DNA of 64,000 nucleotides from Lucinisca nassula (GCA_963580285.1 OY757025.1:116067900-116131899); one strand, 5' to 3'; shown: positions 23,541-33,520, numbered from the stretch's first letter. Made by a program: numbers and translations. The notes: a model not told the origin generated them from the letters alone.

Positions 23541-23766
23541 TACACCACAACATAGTTATTTCACGGTTCGTTATAACATGGTAATGGATAATATAACACG
23601 ATTTCAAGATGGATCCCAAAAATGTATAGATTATATAGAAAAATGACCATAAATGGTCATTTTTCTATGTAATCTATACATTTTTGTTTTGATATAACAC
23701 ATTTGTTTAACTAACACGGTTTCTGCTTTTGACCCCATTAATAGTGTTATAAAGAGGTTGTGGTGT
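23541..23766. mobile_element. Palindromic MITE, family M5
   Basis: Inverted ends TACACCACAAC and GTTGTGGTGTA. The core palindrome (about 23620-23688) is built on AAATGACCATAAATGGTCAT. TA at each end suggests a Tc1/mariner-type target. Confidence 0.85.
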
Positions 23767-23788
23767 ATGCAAGATTTATCCTCAGTAT

Positions 23789-24577
23789 GCCTCCTTACAT
23801 GGGACTACCGTAAAAATCCTAAAAATTAGGACGCCTTGAGGACTTGCTGTAATTCTCCTAAAATTTTTAGTTTGTTTCACGATCAAGCAAGGAGTCCTAA
23901 AGTCGCAGACAGAATGGCAATCTGTGTAGACCCTGATCAGACTGCTCCTTCAGGAGCAGTCTGATCTGGGTCTGCACTGTTTGCCAAGGCCTACTGGGTA
24001 TCTGTCCCAATACTCAAGATCATTTCGTTACATATTTTTGTGCTTGAAGAAATATATGGGCTGCATGATGCTTCCGCGCAGAGCTGAATCCGGCCCGCAC
24101 ACGAGTACTGGTAAACCGCTTAGAGGATCTAAGCCTGTCCAGGAACCGCGGTGTGAGGCGAACCGTCCATGCTAATAAACCCTATTGGTTTCATTGGGCG
24201 ACAGGGCTTGAGATGTCATTTCATCTCAATGTCGGGAAAACTCCCACAAAATTGGAAGCAACGTCTCCAAAATGACCTTTACAGTGTTGACGGGGACGTT
24301 AAACCTCAAATCAAACAAACAAAAGCCTCCTTACATGGAACTACCGTAAAAATCCTAAAAATTAGGACACCTTGAGGACTTGCTGTAATTCTCCTAAAAT
24401 TTTTAATTTGTTTCACGATCAAACAAGGATTCCTAAAGTCGCAGACAGAATGGCAAACTGTGTAGACCCGGATCAGACTGCTCCTTCAGGAGCAGTCTGA
24501 TCTGGGTCTGAACTGTTTGCCAAGGCCTTCTGGGTATCTGTCCCAATACTCACGATCATGTCAAAACATATTTTTGT
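23789..24577 (+). repeat. Direct duplication carrying MITE M4 and exon-3 acceptor flank
   Basis: 23789-24040 and 24325-24577 are direct copies, offset 536 bp. Each holds an M4 MITE (AAAATCCTAAAAATTAGGAC, palindrome GACTGCTCCTTCAGGAGCAG), then CTGGGTATCTGTCCCAATAC and CATATTTTTGT. In the right copy that last stretch continues into the exon 3 acceptor. In the left copy it runs into a SINE-A. Confidence 0.88.
24041..24323 (+). mobile_element. SINE-A, 5'-truncated, between the duplicated segments
   Basis: Starts at GCTTGAAGAAATATATGGGC and ends ACCTCAAATCAAACAAACAA. No conventional short target duplication; it sits exactly at the junction of the 536-bp duplication. Confidence 0.9.
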
Positions 24578-24579
24578 AG

Positions 24580-24769
24580 CTGATAGCGGACTATGAAGAG
24601 CAAGGTGGTGGGGGATCTTTCGGAAATGGAGATGGGGCCAGCACGTGTTCTACCGGCACAGCGAGCCCGGATATTTTCCACAATGAGGCTATCAACAGCA
24701 AACACCTCCGAGGCTACTCCCTGGATGGTGGAAATGATGTCGTCGTTACTCCTAGAGACATAGCCACGG
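24580..24769 (+). CDS. PARD3: PAR-3 polarity scaffold, coding exon 3
   Basis: Acceptor CATATTTTTGTAG (ending 24579) and donor ACGG before GTAAGT (24770). The 190 bp start in phase 0 and leave one base over. The 63 residues open LIADYEEQ, then a Gly-rich stretch, STCSTGTASPDIF, KHLRGYSLDG and VVVTPRDIAT. The L(I/V)A.(Y/F)(D/E)EQ start and the (S/A)STGT.SP(D/E)IF motif follow directly after the N-terminal domain in PAR-3 proteins, so this is the correct next exon. It codes for the disordered linker before the first PDZ domain. The acceptor lies within a few bases of duplicated repeat sequence. Confidence 0.95.
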
Positions 24770-24844
24770 GTAAGTGCTGAAGAGGTTCAGTAAACTTCAA
24801 ACAATAAACACAGTCAGTGTAGACAACATTTTCCAAGTACCGGT

Positions 24845-25057
24845 AACATATTTTCCGTATGTATTCAGACAGACAGACTTTAGCCAACAGTGTAGACCCA
24901 AATGAGATGCTGCAGAATCCAGCATCTCATCAGGGTCTACACTGTTTGCCACTCATCCTGCCACCTCCAGACACAACATCGGGTCGTAAACCCGACTTGT
25001 TCAAATTTTAAAACAAGTATGGTAAAGAGTTGAGGTGTCTGAATATTTAGGGTAAAT
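24845..25057. mobile_element. MITE family M8
   Basis: Shares CGTATGTATTCAGACAGAC, the palindrome GAGATGCTGCAGAATCCAGC with its AACAGTGTAGACCC arm, CACTCATCCTGCCACC and GACACAACATCGGGT with 38285-38505. Confidence 0.7.
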
Positions 25058-25232
25058 ACACAACAATTTTCTTAATTTTCAGAGAAAACAAGGTTTAACA
25101 TGAAAAGTCAAGCTTTGTACATGTATGCTCTTGAAAAAAAAAGATAGATAATCATCTTATGTAGAATTCTATGCAGTATTTTGATGACATGGACATTTTA
25201 TTATTGAATATTAACCAAGATGTGATGAAATT

Positions 25233-25519
25233 CAGATTTAGAACATTTGACTTCACGACAACTGGTGTTTAATGTGTGGTGGCAGTAAAAAGTCTCCTTG
25301 TCCTTCATCATACTGTGGGCCTTTGGGATCATTGATTCAACTGCGAAAATTTGAAAACACAAATACATTGTGTATTTGAGGGTCACTGATGAGGCCTAAT
25401 TGGCCGAAACTACATATAGCTAGTCTGGCCCAGAAAAACTTGTACACACTATGTTTTACAGTTCTATGTTCAGTATTTTTTAAGCATTGCTTCCAAAGGA
25501 TTACCATTTTATAGAATGT
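25233..25519 (+). mobile_element. Retrozyme-like hammerhead repeat, copy 2, in PARD3 intron 3
   Basis: In the same orientation as PARD3. It aligns end to end with the monomer at 3599-3860 (read on -): AGAACATTTGACTTCACGAC, GTGTGGTGGCAGTAAAAAGT, TTTGGGATCATTGATTCAAC, the ribozyme, then GCTTCCAAAGGATTACC and TTTTATAGAATGT. Only one monomer is seen, with many substitutions, so it is an older or separate insertion. The minisatellite starts 14 bp downstream. Flanking duplications are not clear. Confidence 0.8.
25380..25431 (+). ncRNA. Hammerhead ribozyme, type I (HHR2), sense in PARD3 intron 3
   Basis: Stem I 5' arm GGGTCA (25380-25385), core CTGATGA (25386-25392), stem II GGCC (25393-25396), loop TAATT, GGCC (25402-25405), core GAAA (25406-25409), stem III CTA (25410-25412), 8-nt loop, TAG (25421-25423), TC with predicted cleavage after 25425, stem I 3' arm TGGCCC (25426-25431). 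Every core base is kept although the surrounding repeat and both loops differ from HHR1, which suggests past selection for activity. It would be transcribed with PARD3 pre-mRNA. Confidence 0.9.
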
Positions 25520-25532
25520 TTATTTATCTGGT

Positions 25533-26934
25533 TGTCAGAAGCCTCACAGGCTGGTAACAACTGGCTGTTAGATGCCACACAGGCTGGTAACAACTGGCTG
25601 TTAGATGCCTCACAGGCTGGTAACAACTGGTTGTCAGAAGCCTCACAGGCTGGTAACAACTGGCTGTTAGATGCCACACAGGCTGGTAACAACTGGCTGT
25701 TAGATGCCTCACAGGCTGGTGACAACTGGTTGTCAGAAGCCTCACAGGCTGGTAACAACTGGCTGTTAGATGCCACACAGGCTGGTAACAACTGGCTGTT
25801 AGATGCCTCACAGGCTGGTAACAACTGGCTGTCAGAAGCCTCACAGGCTGGTAACAACTGGCTGTTAGATGCAACACAGGCTGGTAACAACTGGTTGTCA
25901 GAAGCCTCACAGGCTGGTGACAACTGGTTGTCAGAAGCCTCACAGGCTGGTAACAACTGGCTGTTAGATGCCACACAGGCTGGTGACAACTGGTTGTCAG
26001 AAGCCTCACAGGCTGGTAACAACTGGCTGTTAGATGCCACACAGGCTGGTGACAACTGGTTGTCTGTAGCCTCACAGGCTGGTAACAACTGGCTGTTAGA
26101 TGCCTCACAGGCTGGTAACAACTGGTTGTCAGAAGCCTCACAGGCTGGTAACAACTGGCTGTTAGATGCAACACAGGCTGGTGACAACTGGTTGTCTGTA
26201 GCCTCACAGGCTGGTAACAACTGGCTGTTAGATGCCTCACAGGCTGGTGACAACTGGTTGTCAGAAGCCTCACAGGCTGGTAACAACTGGCTGTTAGATG
26301 CAACACAGGCTGGTAACAACTGGCTGTTAGATGCCACACAGGCTGGTAACAACTGGCTGTTAGATGCAACACAGGCTGGTAACAACTGGCTGTTAGATGC
26401 CTCACAGGCTGGTGACAACTGGTTGTCAGAAGCCTCACAGGCTGGTAACAACTGGCTGTTAGATGCAACACAGGCTGGTAACAACTGGCTGTTAGATGCC
26501 ACACAGGCTGGTAACAACTGGCTGTTAGATGCAACACAGGCTGGTAACAACTGGTTGTCAGAAGCCTCACAGGCTGGTGACAACTGGTTGTCAGAAGCCT
26601 CACAGGCTGGTAACAACTGGCTGTTAGATGCCACACAGGCTGGTAACAACTGGTTGTCAGAAGCCTCACAGGCTGGTAACAACTGGCTGTTAGATGCCAC
26701 ACAGGCTGGTGACAACTGGTTGTCTGTAGCCTCACAGGCTGGTAACAACTGGCTGTTAGATGCCTCACAGGCTGGTGACAACTGGTTGTCTGTAGCCTCA
26801 CAGGCTGGTAACAACTGGCTGTCAGATGCCACACAGGCTGGTGACAATTTGCTGTCAGATGCCACACAGGCTGGTAACAACCGGTTGTCTGTAGCCTCAC
26901 AGGCTGGTAACAACCGGTTGTCAGCAACCATCAC
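25533..26934 (+). repeat. 33-bp minisatellite, about 42 units
   Basis: Units read CTGGCTGTTAGATGCCACAC then AGGCTGGTAACAA, with CTGTCAGAAGCCTCAC and CTGTCTGTAGCCTCAC variants in mixed order. Since 33 is divisible by 3, frames stay open for more than 460 codons on both strands (11-residue repeat on +, QAGNNWLLDAT). There is no start context, no splice signal and no known protein, and it lies in PARD3 intron 3, so I call it a non-coding array. Confidence 0.95.
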
Positions 26935-27075
26935 CATTAATAATATCAGAGTTCCTATTAACTAACTCCAAATTTGGAGTCATTTACTCCAACTTCTCAT
27001 TTCTGACTCCAACTTGTTTGGAAACCTGTTTGGTTTGCTTGAAATATGTCCAAACCCTGACCTAGTGCTGTGAAG

Positions 27076-27288
27076 TTAACCCTTGTCCTGCTGAATATTT
27101 ATATATGCCACACCCACTACCAATTATCAACCAATCAGATTACTTGATGCAAATTATTGCAACAAATTCACAATCTGAATTGCAAACAATGTAGATCCTG
27201 ATCAGATGGCTTCGTCAGAAGCCATCTGATCTGGATCTACATTGTTTCAAAGATAAGGCATATCCGGGATTAGCAGGACAAGGGTTAA
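27076..27288 (-). mobile_element. TTAA MITE M2
   Basis: 213 bp with intact TTAA ends (CCCTTGTCCTGCTG type) and full palindrome, in PARD3 intron 3. It is a subfamily with TATCCGGGATTAGCAGGACA at one end. Confidence 0.92.
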
Positions 27289-27660
27289 AAAATCTAATCC
27301 TTACAAAAGCCTTATAACCCGAGTCTGTAAAGGTTATTTTCGTACATGTACAAACAGAGACACATATGTAACCACACATGCACAACCCAAAAGACTGTTT
27401 CAACTTGCCCCCTAACATCAGACCCGTGATGGGAACAAAATAAAAAAAAACTATTTGAATTGCAGTATTTGTTTAATTTGCCTTAAATACATGTATTATA
27501 TATGATTATATATACATTGTATCACATTGAAATGTGGTCTCTAACTGAACCAAGCACCCTAATTGGTATGAAACATAAGCCTTGATGTGCTGTCTGTCAT
27601 GTGAATTCATACACTACATGGGAGTTTTACTCTTTGATACATTTTGTCTTCCTTATATAG
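27289..27660. other. PARD3 intron 3, no feature seen
   Basis: Unique AT-rich sequence with a short TATATA tract near 27496-27515. Confidence 0.5.
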
Positions 27661-27728
27661 GGGTCTACTTTTAAAGGAATGAATTTGCTCCTCAGGAGCA
27701 AATTCTTTCCTTTAAAAGTAGACCTCTA
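27661..27728. repeat. M1-family palindrome core
   Basis: Near-perfect palindrome around TTTGCTCCTCAGGAGCAAA with arms GGTCTACTTTTAAAGGAA, matching the M1 centre at 49501-49566. The outer M1 ends are absent. Confidence 0.85.
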
Positions 27729-27929
27729 TCTGGAAGAGGAGTTCAATATACAGGCATCTCTAAGCAAAGGTGAAGCCACATATGCGTAGGTAATTTTTCT
27801 TTTGTAAAAAATGCTAGAAAAAATGTATGGGAAAGTCAAACTAAAGAAATGGTTACCTATACATGTTTCTAAACCTTACTTTTGCCTACATAAGTTTCAG
27901 TTTGTAAGTGAGTTCATTGTACAGGCTGG

Positions 27930-28146
27930 TTATCCCTTGTCCTGCTGAATAAATTAATTTTGCAACACCCACTTCTTACTGTCAACCAATCAAATTACTT
28001 GATAAAAAGTATTATTTCAAATTGGGAAACTGAATGACAAACATTTTAGATCCTGATCAGCAGGAGCCATCTGACTGAAGAAGCCATCTGATCAGGATCT
28101 ACACTGTTTGCAAAGTAAGGATTTATTGGGATTCAGCAAAACAAGA
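27930..28146 (-). mobile_element. TTAA MITE M2, decayed
   Basis: TATCCCTTGTCCTGCTGAAT at the left, palindrome partly rearranged, right end degraded. Confidence 0.8.
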
Positions 28147-28390
28147 CTTTGAAAACTGCTGGCCACTTTTGCCAGTGTATCTGTAATTACATTAAGTTGC
28201 CTTGACCAATTTTGTACCTGAGAACCCAAAACGGGTAGTTGGCAAACAGTGCAGGCCCAGATCAGATGCCAAAGAATGTGGCGTCTGATCAACACCTACA
28301 CTGTTTGCAAAACATTCAGCCATTTTCTAAATAAATTTTGAAGAAAACACAACCTGACACCCCAAAATTTTGAAATGAACTCCCTCTATA

Positions 28391-28759
28391 TACACCATAA
28401 CCTAATTATAACAAGGTTCATTATAACAGGGTTAAGGATATTACACAGTTTCAAGATGGATCCCAACTGCAGCGGAAGGTCAGGTGGTTTTGCTCCGGGT
28501 ACTCCGGTTTTCGCCCACCTCTGATTAACGATCGGCTCGATATGAGTGAAATAATCTTGAAAGGGCCGTAAAACCCAAACCAAAAAAAAAAGAAAAAAAG
28601 ATGGATCCCAAAAATGTATTGATTATATAAATAAATGACCATAAATGGTCATTTTTCTGTATAATCTATACATTTTTGTTTGGATATAACACGGTTGTTT
28701 AAGTAACACGATTTCTGCTTTAGACCCCAACAATAATGTTATAAAGAGGTTGTGGTGTA
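28391..28759. mobile_element. MITE M5, itself split by SINE-C
   Basis: Ends TACACCATAACC and GAGGTTGTGGTGTA, core palindrome AATGACCATAAATGGTCATT near 28634-28655. TATA flanks fit insertion at TA inside M3. Confidence 0.85.
28467..28597 (+). mobile_element. SINE-C, 5'-truncated, with 14-bp target duplication
   Basis: Contains TGCTCCGGGTACTCCGGTTT and AATCTTGAAAGGGCCGTAAA plus an A-rich tail. AAGATGGATCCCAA occurs at 28453-28466 and 28598-28611. Confidence 0.93.
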
Positions 28760-28816
28760 TAAGGAGGAAGATTCCATTTGGTACAAAAGGGTTAATTGTA
28801 TCCAATTTAATTTCAG

Positions 28817-28929
28817 GATCAGGTTTAACAGTGAGGAGGGGCAGTGAACCGTCACTAACAATATTTGATGAAAAGAAATCCAACTCCAAGGGAAGTCCAC
28901 TAGAGCAAGATAACCTGAGCAGTAAAATT
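28817..28929 (+). CDS. PARD3: PAR-3 polarity scaffold, coding exon 4
   Basis: Acceptor TTTAATTTCAG (ending 28816) and donor ATT before GTAAGT (28930). Two bases complete the split Gly codon from exon 3, then 37 codons follow: SGLTVRRGSEPSLTIFDEKK, a Ser/Lys-rich stretch and LEQDNLSSKI, ending in phase 0. The VRR(G/S)S(E/D)P(A/S)L motif is the conserved short linear block between the N-terminal domain and PDZ1 of PAR-3, likely a phosphorylatable basic-serine site (family-based inference). Running total from exon 1: 178 codons. No following exon was found to 64000. Confidence 0.93.
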
Positions 28930-28977
28930 GTAAGTTTTTGGTCAAATCTCTTTGGTGTGCAGAGGACCCTCGTTTTT

Positions 28978-29172
28978 GTTTTGTTTGTTTGTTTGTTTGA
29001 TTTGAGGTTTAACGTCCCCGTCCACATTGTAAAGGTAATTTTGGAGACATTGCTCCAATTTTGTGGGACTTTTACCCAACATTGAGATGAAATGACATCT
29101 CAAGCCCTGCTGCCCAATAAATAAAACTAATAGGGCAGACTCGCAGTGCTTTGCCTGGGCAGGCTTACATCC
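28978..29172 (-). mobile_element. SINE-A, 5'-truncated
   Basis: Begins 48 bp after the exon 4 donor. The 3' tail (GTTTGTTTGTTTGTTTGATT) and body are present to GCCTGGGCAGGCTTACATCC. Confidence 0.88.
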
Positions 29173-29189
29173 TTTAGTTATAAAGACAG

Positions 29190-29380
29190 TACACCACAAC
29201 CTCTTTAAAACCCTATTAATGTGGTCCAAAACAGAAACCGTAAGATAAACAACTGTGTTATATCTAAACAAAAATGTATAGATTATATGGAAAAAATGAC
29301 ATTTTTGGGATCCATATTGAAACCATGTTATGTACAAAACCGTGCTTAAATGAACCGTGTTATAATGAGGTTGTGGTTTA
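29190..29380. mobile_element. MITE M5
   Basis: TACACCACAACCTC at the left and GAGGTTGTGGTTTA at the right; one palindrome arm is partly deleted. Confidence 0.8.
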
Positions 29381-29445
29381 TTTGTTTCCTAACATTTGAC
29401 TGTTATAAAGAGTTATCGTAGGAGTAGTATAGTAGGTGAAAAAGG

Positions 29446-29555
29446 GCATTTCACCCTCAATTACTCCAAGAAACAAATCCTGTGGACATTTGTTAGAATT
29501 GCCTCGCTCAGGCAGGTCTAACAAATATCCACAACATCTGTCTTTTTGGAGTAAC
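29446..29555. mobile_element. M6 palindrome
   Basis: Arms TACTCCAAGAAACAAATCCT and its imperfect complement, core TTAGAATTGCCTCGCTCAGG. A diverged second core is at 29876-29960. Confidence 0.7.
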
Positions 29556-29574
29556 AGATTCAGTATTCTTGAAT

Positions 29575-29735
29575 GGCTGCGTCTCCTGACAACTGGTTGT
29601 CATTAGCATCTTTGCTATCCAAAATGCTCCTGACAACCAGCAATATTTTTTCAATAAAAGCCTGCTATATTAGCATTATTTTGGTTACTTAGCCCAGTAT
29701 TTTAAGTTTCTTGATACATGTTTAATAGTTTTGGT
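29575..29735. repeat. Hairpin repeat, inverted partner at 30558-30720
   Basis: TCCTGACAACTGGTTGTC, AAAATGCTCCTGACAACCAG and ATTATTTTGGTTACTT recur in reverse complement at 30558-30720. The two copies lie about 0.8 kb apart. Confidence 0.75.
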
Positions 29736-30199
29736 CTTCTTTGGTATTTAACGTTAACTAATGGATTGAAAGTAAAAGAGAAAAATTTTTAGAGAAGTAA
29801 TTAGAAAAATATCACCAACAATACCATGGTAGGTGTTATCAAACATAAATGTATGTTGTATATAGCATTTGTATGAATACATGTACTCATTAGAAGTGCC
29901 TCATGGAAACCCACAACGTATTTTTTCATGCAGAAATGAGAAAACCACCTCTTATCCGGGGCTATGTCAATGTTTCGATAACATGTCAAACCTTAAGACA
30001 CCGAGAAAAACTACATATGAAAATTTTGTCTGCTGAATTATTTTGCAAACTTTTTAAAAAATATTTTTGCAAACAGGCAAACAGTGTGGATCCTGATCAG
30101 ACTGCTCCTACTCTCTGGGTCTACACTATTGGCAAAAAATTAATTTTAAGGTAACACAGCAAAACATAATGACAATGGTTGTGACTGACATTTTATGGG

Positions 30200-30412
30200 T
30201 TAACCCTTGTCCTGCTGAGCCCGGATATGCCTTATCTTTGAAACAATGTAGATCCAGATCAGATGGCTTCTGAAGAAGCCATCTGATCAGGATCTTCATT
30301 GTTTGCCATCCAGTTTATAAATTTGTTGCAATAATTTGCATCAAGTAATCTGATTGGCTGATAATCAGTGGTGGGTGTGACATATATAAATATTCAGCAG
30401 GACAAGGGTTAA
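30200..30412 (+). mobile_element. TTAA MITE M2
   Basis: 213 bp, TTAA ends, of the subfamily with GAGCCCGGATATGCCTTATC at the left. Confidence 0.92.
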
Positions 30413-30557
30413 CTAACTAACAAGGTTGTTAGGTTTACTTTGCAATTACAAAAATAATAGGCCAGAATTTGATTGATTCCATTCTTGGAATTTATTCCCA
30501 AAATAAAAAAGTACATGGATTAAGTTCGTTTGAATACTAAAAAATGACAAAAAAGCA
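30413..30557. other. No feature seen
   Basis: Short AT-rich stretch. The inverted hairpin repeat partner occupies 30558-30720 after it. Confidence 0.5.
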
Positions 30558-30778
30558 TTAAACATGTATCAAGAACCATGAAATACTTAAAAAAAGGGTA
30601 ACCAAAATAATACTAATATCATAGGTTTTTATGGAAAAATATTGCTGGTTGTCAGGAGCATTTTTGATAGCAAAAAATGCTCCTGACAAACAGTTGTTAG
30701 GAGACACCTCCTTCTTGAATATCTTCATTAACACCATCAATCTTGATCTAAGTTTTTTAAGGCTTATGATTTGTTCCA

Positions 30779-30975
30779 TTAACCCATTTAGTACCAGAAA
30801 CCCCAAAACAGGTACCCTGGCAGACAGTGCAGGCCCAGATCAGACGCTGCAGAATTTACACTGTTTGCAAAACGTCAAGCCATTTTCCAAATAAATTCTA
30901 AAGAAAACACAACATGACACCCCTAAATTTTGAAATGGACTCCTGGAAGATTCCATTTGGTACAAAAAGAGTTAA
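30779..30975. mobile_element. TTAA MITE M3
   Basis: TTAACCCATTTAGTACCAG at the left and TTTGGTACAAAAAGAGTTAA at the right, with the GGCCCAGATCAGACGCTGCA core partly deleted. Confidence 0.85.
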
Positions 30976-31049
30976 CATTGTCGTTTTGTAGTGAATTTTG
31001 TCGGTTATATCAAGTGTGGTATAGAGAATGTTATGCACTAGTCATTTAT

Positions 31050-31284
31050 ACAGGGTCAACAACATTCTTTCATGGAGATTTTCTACGGTCATTCTCTCCC
31101 CTACGCTGATTCAAGAAGGGTAGTTGTCAGTTTCTGGCAAAAGAATGTACACTGTACTGGTTAATCGCTTATGTATAAGCCTGCCCATGACAAGTGTGGA
31201 TAGGTGGTAAACTGACAGGCTCAAAAATGACCTAAAATAGTGTCAACTGGGCTGTTAAAAGTCTAATACAAACAAACAAACAAA
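31050..31284 (+). mobile_element. SINE-B, head-truncated
   Basis: From CAGGGTCAACAACATTCTTT to TGTCAACTGGGCTGTTAAAA and an ACAAACAAAC tail. Confidence 0.88.
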
Positions 31285-31317
31285 AATGAAAGGCTAATGT
31301 GTTCTTATACCAAACAT

Positions 31318-31812
31318 GCCCCTGCCCATTGGAGCCTTGAGAAACAGATTGGGCTGCATGGTACTTCCACACATAGGTGCTAAACATTTGAGTACGGTAC
31401 TGGTTAATCACTGCTTAGAAGGTCTAAGCCTGCCCAGGCAATGTGGTGCAAGTTGGACTTTCCCTTAAAACCTAGCGGTTTCTTTGCGGGGGGTAGGGCT
31501 TCAGATGCCATTTTATCTCAGTGTAGGGTAAAACTCACCGTAAAAGTCCCACACAATCTGAAGCAATGTCTCCAAAATGACCAAAACAGTGTTAACCCTT
31601 ATCTTTCTGTTCTGAGAACCCCTATCTTTGCAAACAGTGCTATCTATCAGGATCTACACTGTTTGTCATTCAGTTTATGAATTTGTAGCAAACATTACAT
31701 CAAGTAATTTGATTGGTTGATAGGTAGAAATGGGTGTGGCTTAAATGAATGTTCAGCAAGATAAGGGTTAATAGGCTTGAAGGACGTAAAACCTCAACAC
31801 AAACAACACACA
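31318..31812 (+). mobile_element. SINE-A interrupted by MITE M2
   Basis: Left part to 31591 (CTCCAAAATGACCAAAACAG). The 3' end resumes at 31772 (GGACGTAAAACCTCAACACA). The M2 inside is younger. Confidence 0.9.
31592..31771 (+). mobile_element. TTAA MITE M2 inside SINE-A
   Basis: TTAA at 31592-31595 and 31768-31771. The SINE reads through once one TTAA copy is allowed for, direct evidence of TTAA target duplication. The first palindrome arm is deleted. Confidence 0.93.
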
Positions 31813-32110
31813 CAACCAATCTATTTTGCTCTGTTGTTGTCACCCCAATATATATGTTTTCAATACACAAGTTATAATTGCATTTAAAGAAAATTACAAG
31901 TTGAATATAAGCCCATATTTAGGTATTACCTTCTCATACCCAAACGATAAAATCTTTGCTGCCTTAGTAACCAGAAAATTCACAAAAATTTATTAATAAT
32001 GAATACAGTATATTTTACTGAGGACTTCACCACTTTCATACCCAAAGGATCAAATCTTTTGCTGCCATAGTTACCAGTTATCATACGATGAATCAAATAA
32101 AAGTATGAAT
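31813..32110. other. No feature seen
   Basis: Unique AT-rich sequence. An M5 half palindrome (CCATTTATGGTTATTTCTCT) follows at 32116-32203, and a CAGTCAACCCTCTTTATACT end, resembling Tc1/pogo-type elements, at about 32205. Confidence 0.5.
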
Positions 32111-32377
32111 TATACATGTATGGGAAAATGACCATTTATGGTTATTTCTCTATATAGTCTATACATTTTGGGATCAATCTTCCAACCATATTATACAGTC
32201 AACCCTCTTTATACTGACATTCAGTATAACAACAGAACTGATTTTAACGGCAAATTGAATGGAATGACTACTTAGCTAAAGGCTTAGCCTCGCAACTAGC
32301 TGCTTGGGCTTCCCTTTGGTTGGAAATGCACAAATCGAGACCATAGTCATGAAAGATTCCATGAAAGATTCTTGTGA

Positions 32378-32491
32378 GCCTTTACTCCAAGAAACAAATG
32401 TTATAGAAACTTGTTAGAATCGCCTCATCGAGGCGATTCTAACAAATGTCTATAACATTTGTTTCTTATAACATTTGTTTCTTGGAGTAAT
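32378..32491. mobile_element. M6 palindrome
   Basis: Arms TTACTCCAAGAAACAAATGT and ACATTTGTTTCTTGGAGTAA, core TTAGAATCGCCTCATCGAGG. Part of one arm is duplicated. Confidence 0.8.
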
Positions 32492-32510
32492 GATGGGGAA
32501 AATACCTTTT

Positions 32511-33520
32511 TAGCTCACCGTCACGTAGTGACGAGGTGAGCTTTTGGGATCACTTTTTGTCTGTCGTCCGTCGTGCGCGGGTCAGTCCGTGTGTGCGTCC
32601 GCAATTTCTTCAAATGACATCTCCTCCTAAACCACTGAGCGGATTTTGACCAAACCTCACAGGAATGTCCTAAGGTGGTCCCCTTTCAAAGTTGTTCAAA
32701 TGGTTCGGGTCCGTTGCACATCTACATGTAGGTCACAGGAGCCAAAAATATATTTTTTTTCACTGAAAACTTAAAAATCTTCTTCTCTGAAACCCCAAGG
32801 CCCAGGTCTTTGATATTTGGTATGGAGCTTCATCAAGTGAACCTCTACCAAGATTGTTCAAATTATAGCCCTGAGACTAAAATTGCCCCCACCTCTGGGC
32901 GCTGTGGTGTACATTGACTTATATGGGGAAATTCTCTAAAAATCTTCTTGTGTGAAACCACAAGGCCTAGGTCTTTGATATTTGGTGTGAAATTTCATCT
33001 AGTGGACCTCTATCAAAACTGTTCAAATTACAGCCCTGGGGCCAAAAATGCCCCCCGCCCCGAGACCCTTTGGTTGTACATAGACTTATACAGGGAAATC
33101 TTTGAAAATCTTCTTCTCTGAAACTGCAAGGCCCAGGTCTTTGATATTTGGTGAAGCTTCATCTAGTGGACCTCTATCAAGATTGTTTAAATTATAGCCC
33201 TGAGGCCAAAAATGCCCTGGCCCCGGGGCCATTTGGTTTTACATAGGCTTATGTAGGGAATATCTTTAAAAAAAAATCTTCTTCTCTGAAACCGAAAGGC
33301 CCAGGTCGTTGATATTTGGTGTGTAGCTTCATCTAGTGGACCTTTGCCAAGAGTGTTCAAATTATAGCTGTTGTTGATATTTGGTATGAAGCTTCACCTT
33401 TTTAGACCTCCCTCAACATTGTGCACATTATAGCCCTGGGGTCAATAATGGCCCTCCCCGGGGCCCACTTGTTACTCTATGGATCAGGTGAGCGATTCAG
33501 GGCCATCATGGCCCTCTTGT
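32511..33520 (-). mobile_element. Helitron-like tandem-repeat element E7
   Basis: On the - strand it starts ACAAGAGGGCCATGATGGCC and ends with the hairpin CGTCACTACGTGACG plus GTGAGCTA, the same kind of ends as E1. Inside are about five ~180-bp units (GGCCCAGGTCTTTGATATTT) and a GTCYGTC-rich segment near the 3' end. Confidence 0.78.

Larger units (their letters stand above)
28214..28795. mobile_element. TTAA MITE M3 split by M5
   Basis: Left part 28214-28388 (GGCAAACAGTGCAGGCCCAG, CAACCTGACACCCC). Right part 28760-28795 (GGAGGAAGATTCCATTTGGT, ending GGGTTAA). M5 lies between them. The TTAA end is only 21 bp before exon 4. Confidence 0.85.

Noticed and set aside
25487..26965. Long open frames on + and - over the minisatellite (up to 492 codons) as a repetitive protein gene
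   Set aside because: The period of 33 bp keeps several frames open on both strands at once. There is no splice or start context, and the array is inside PARD3 intron 3.
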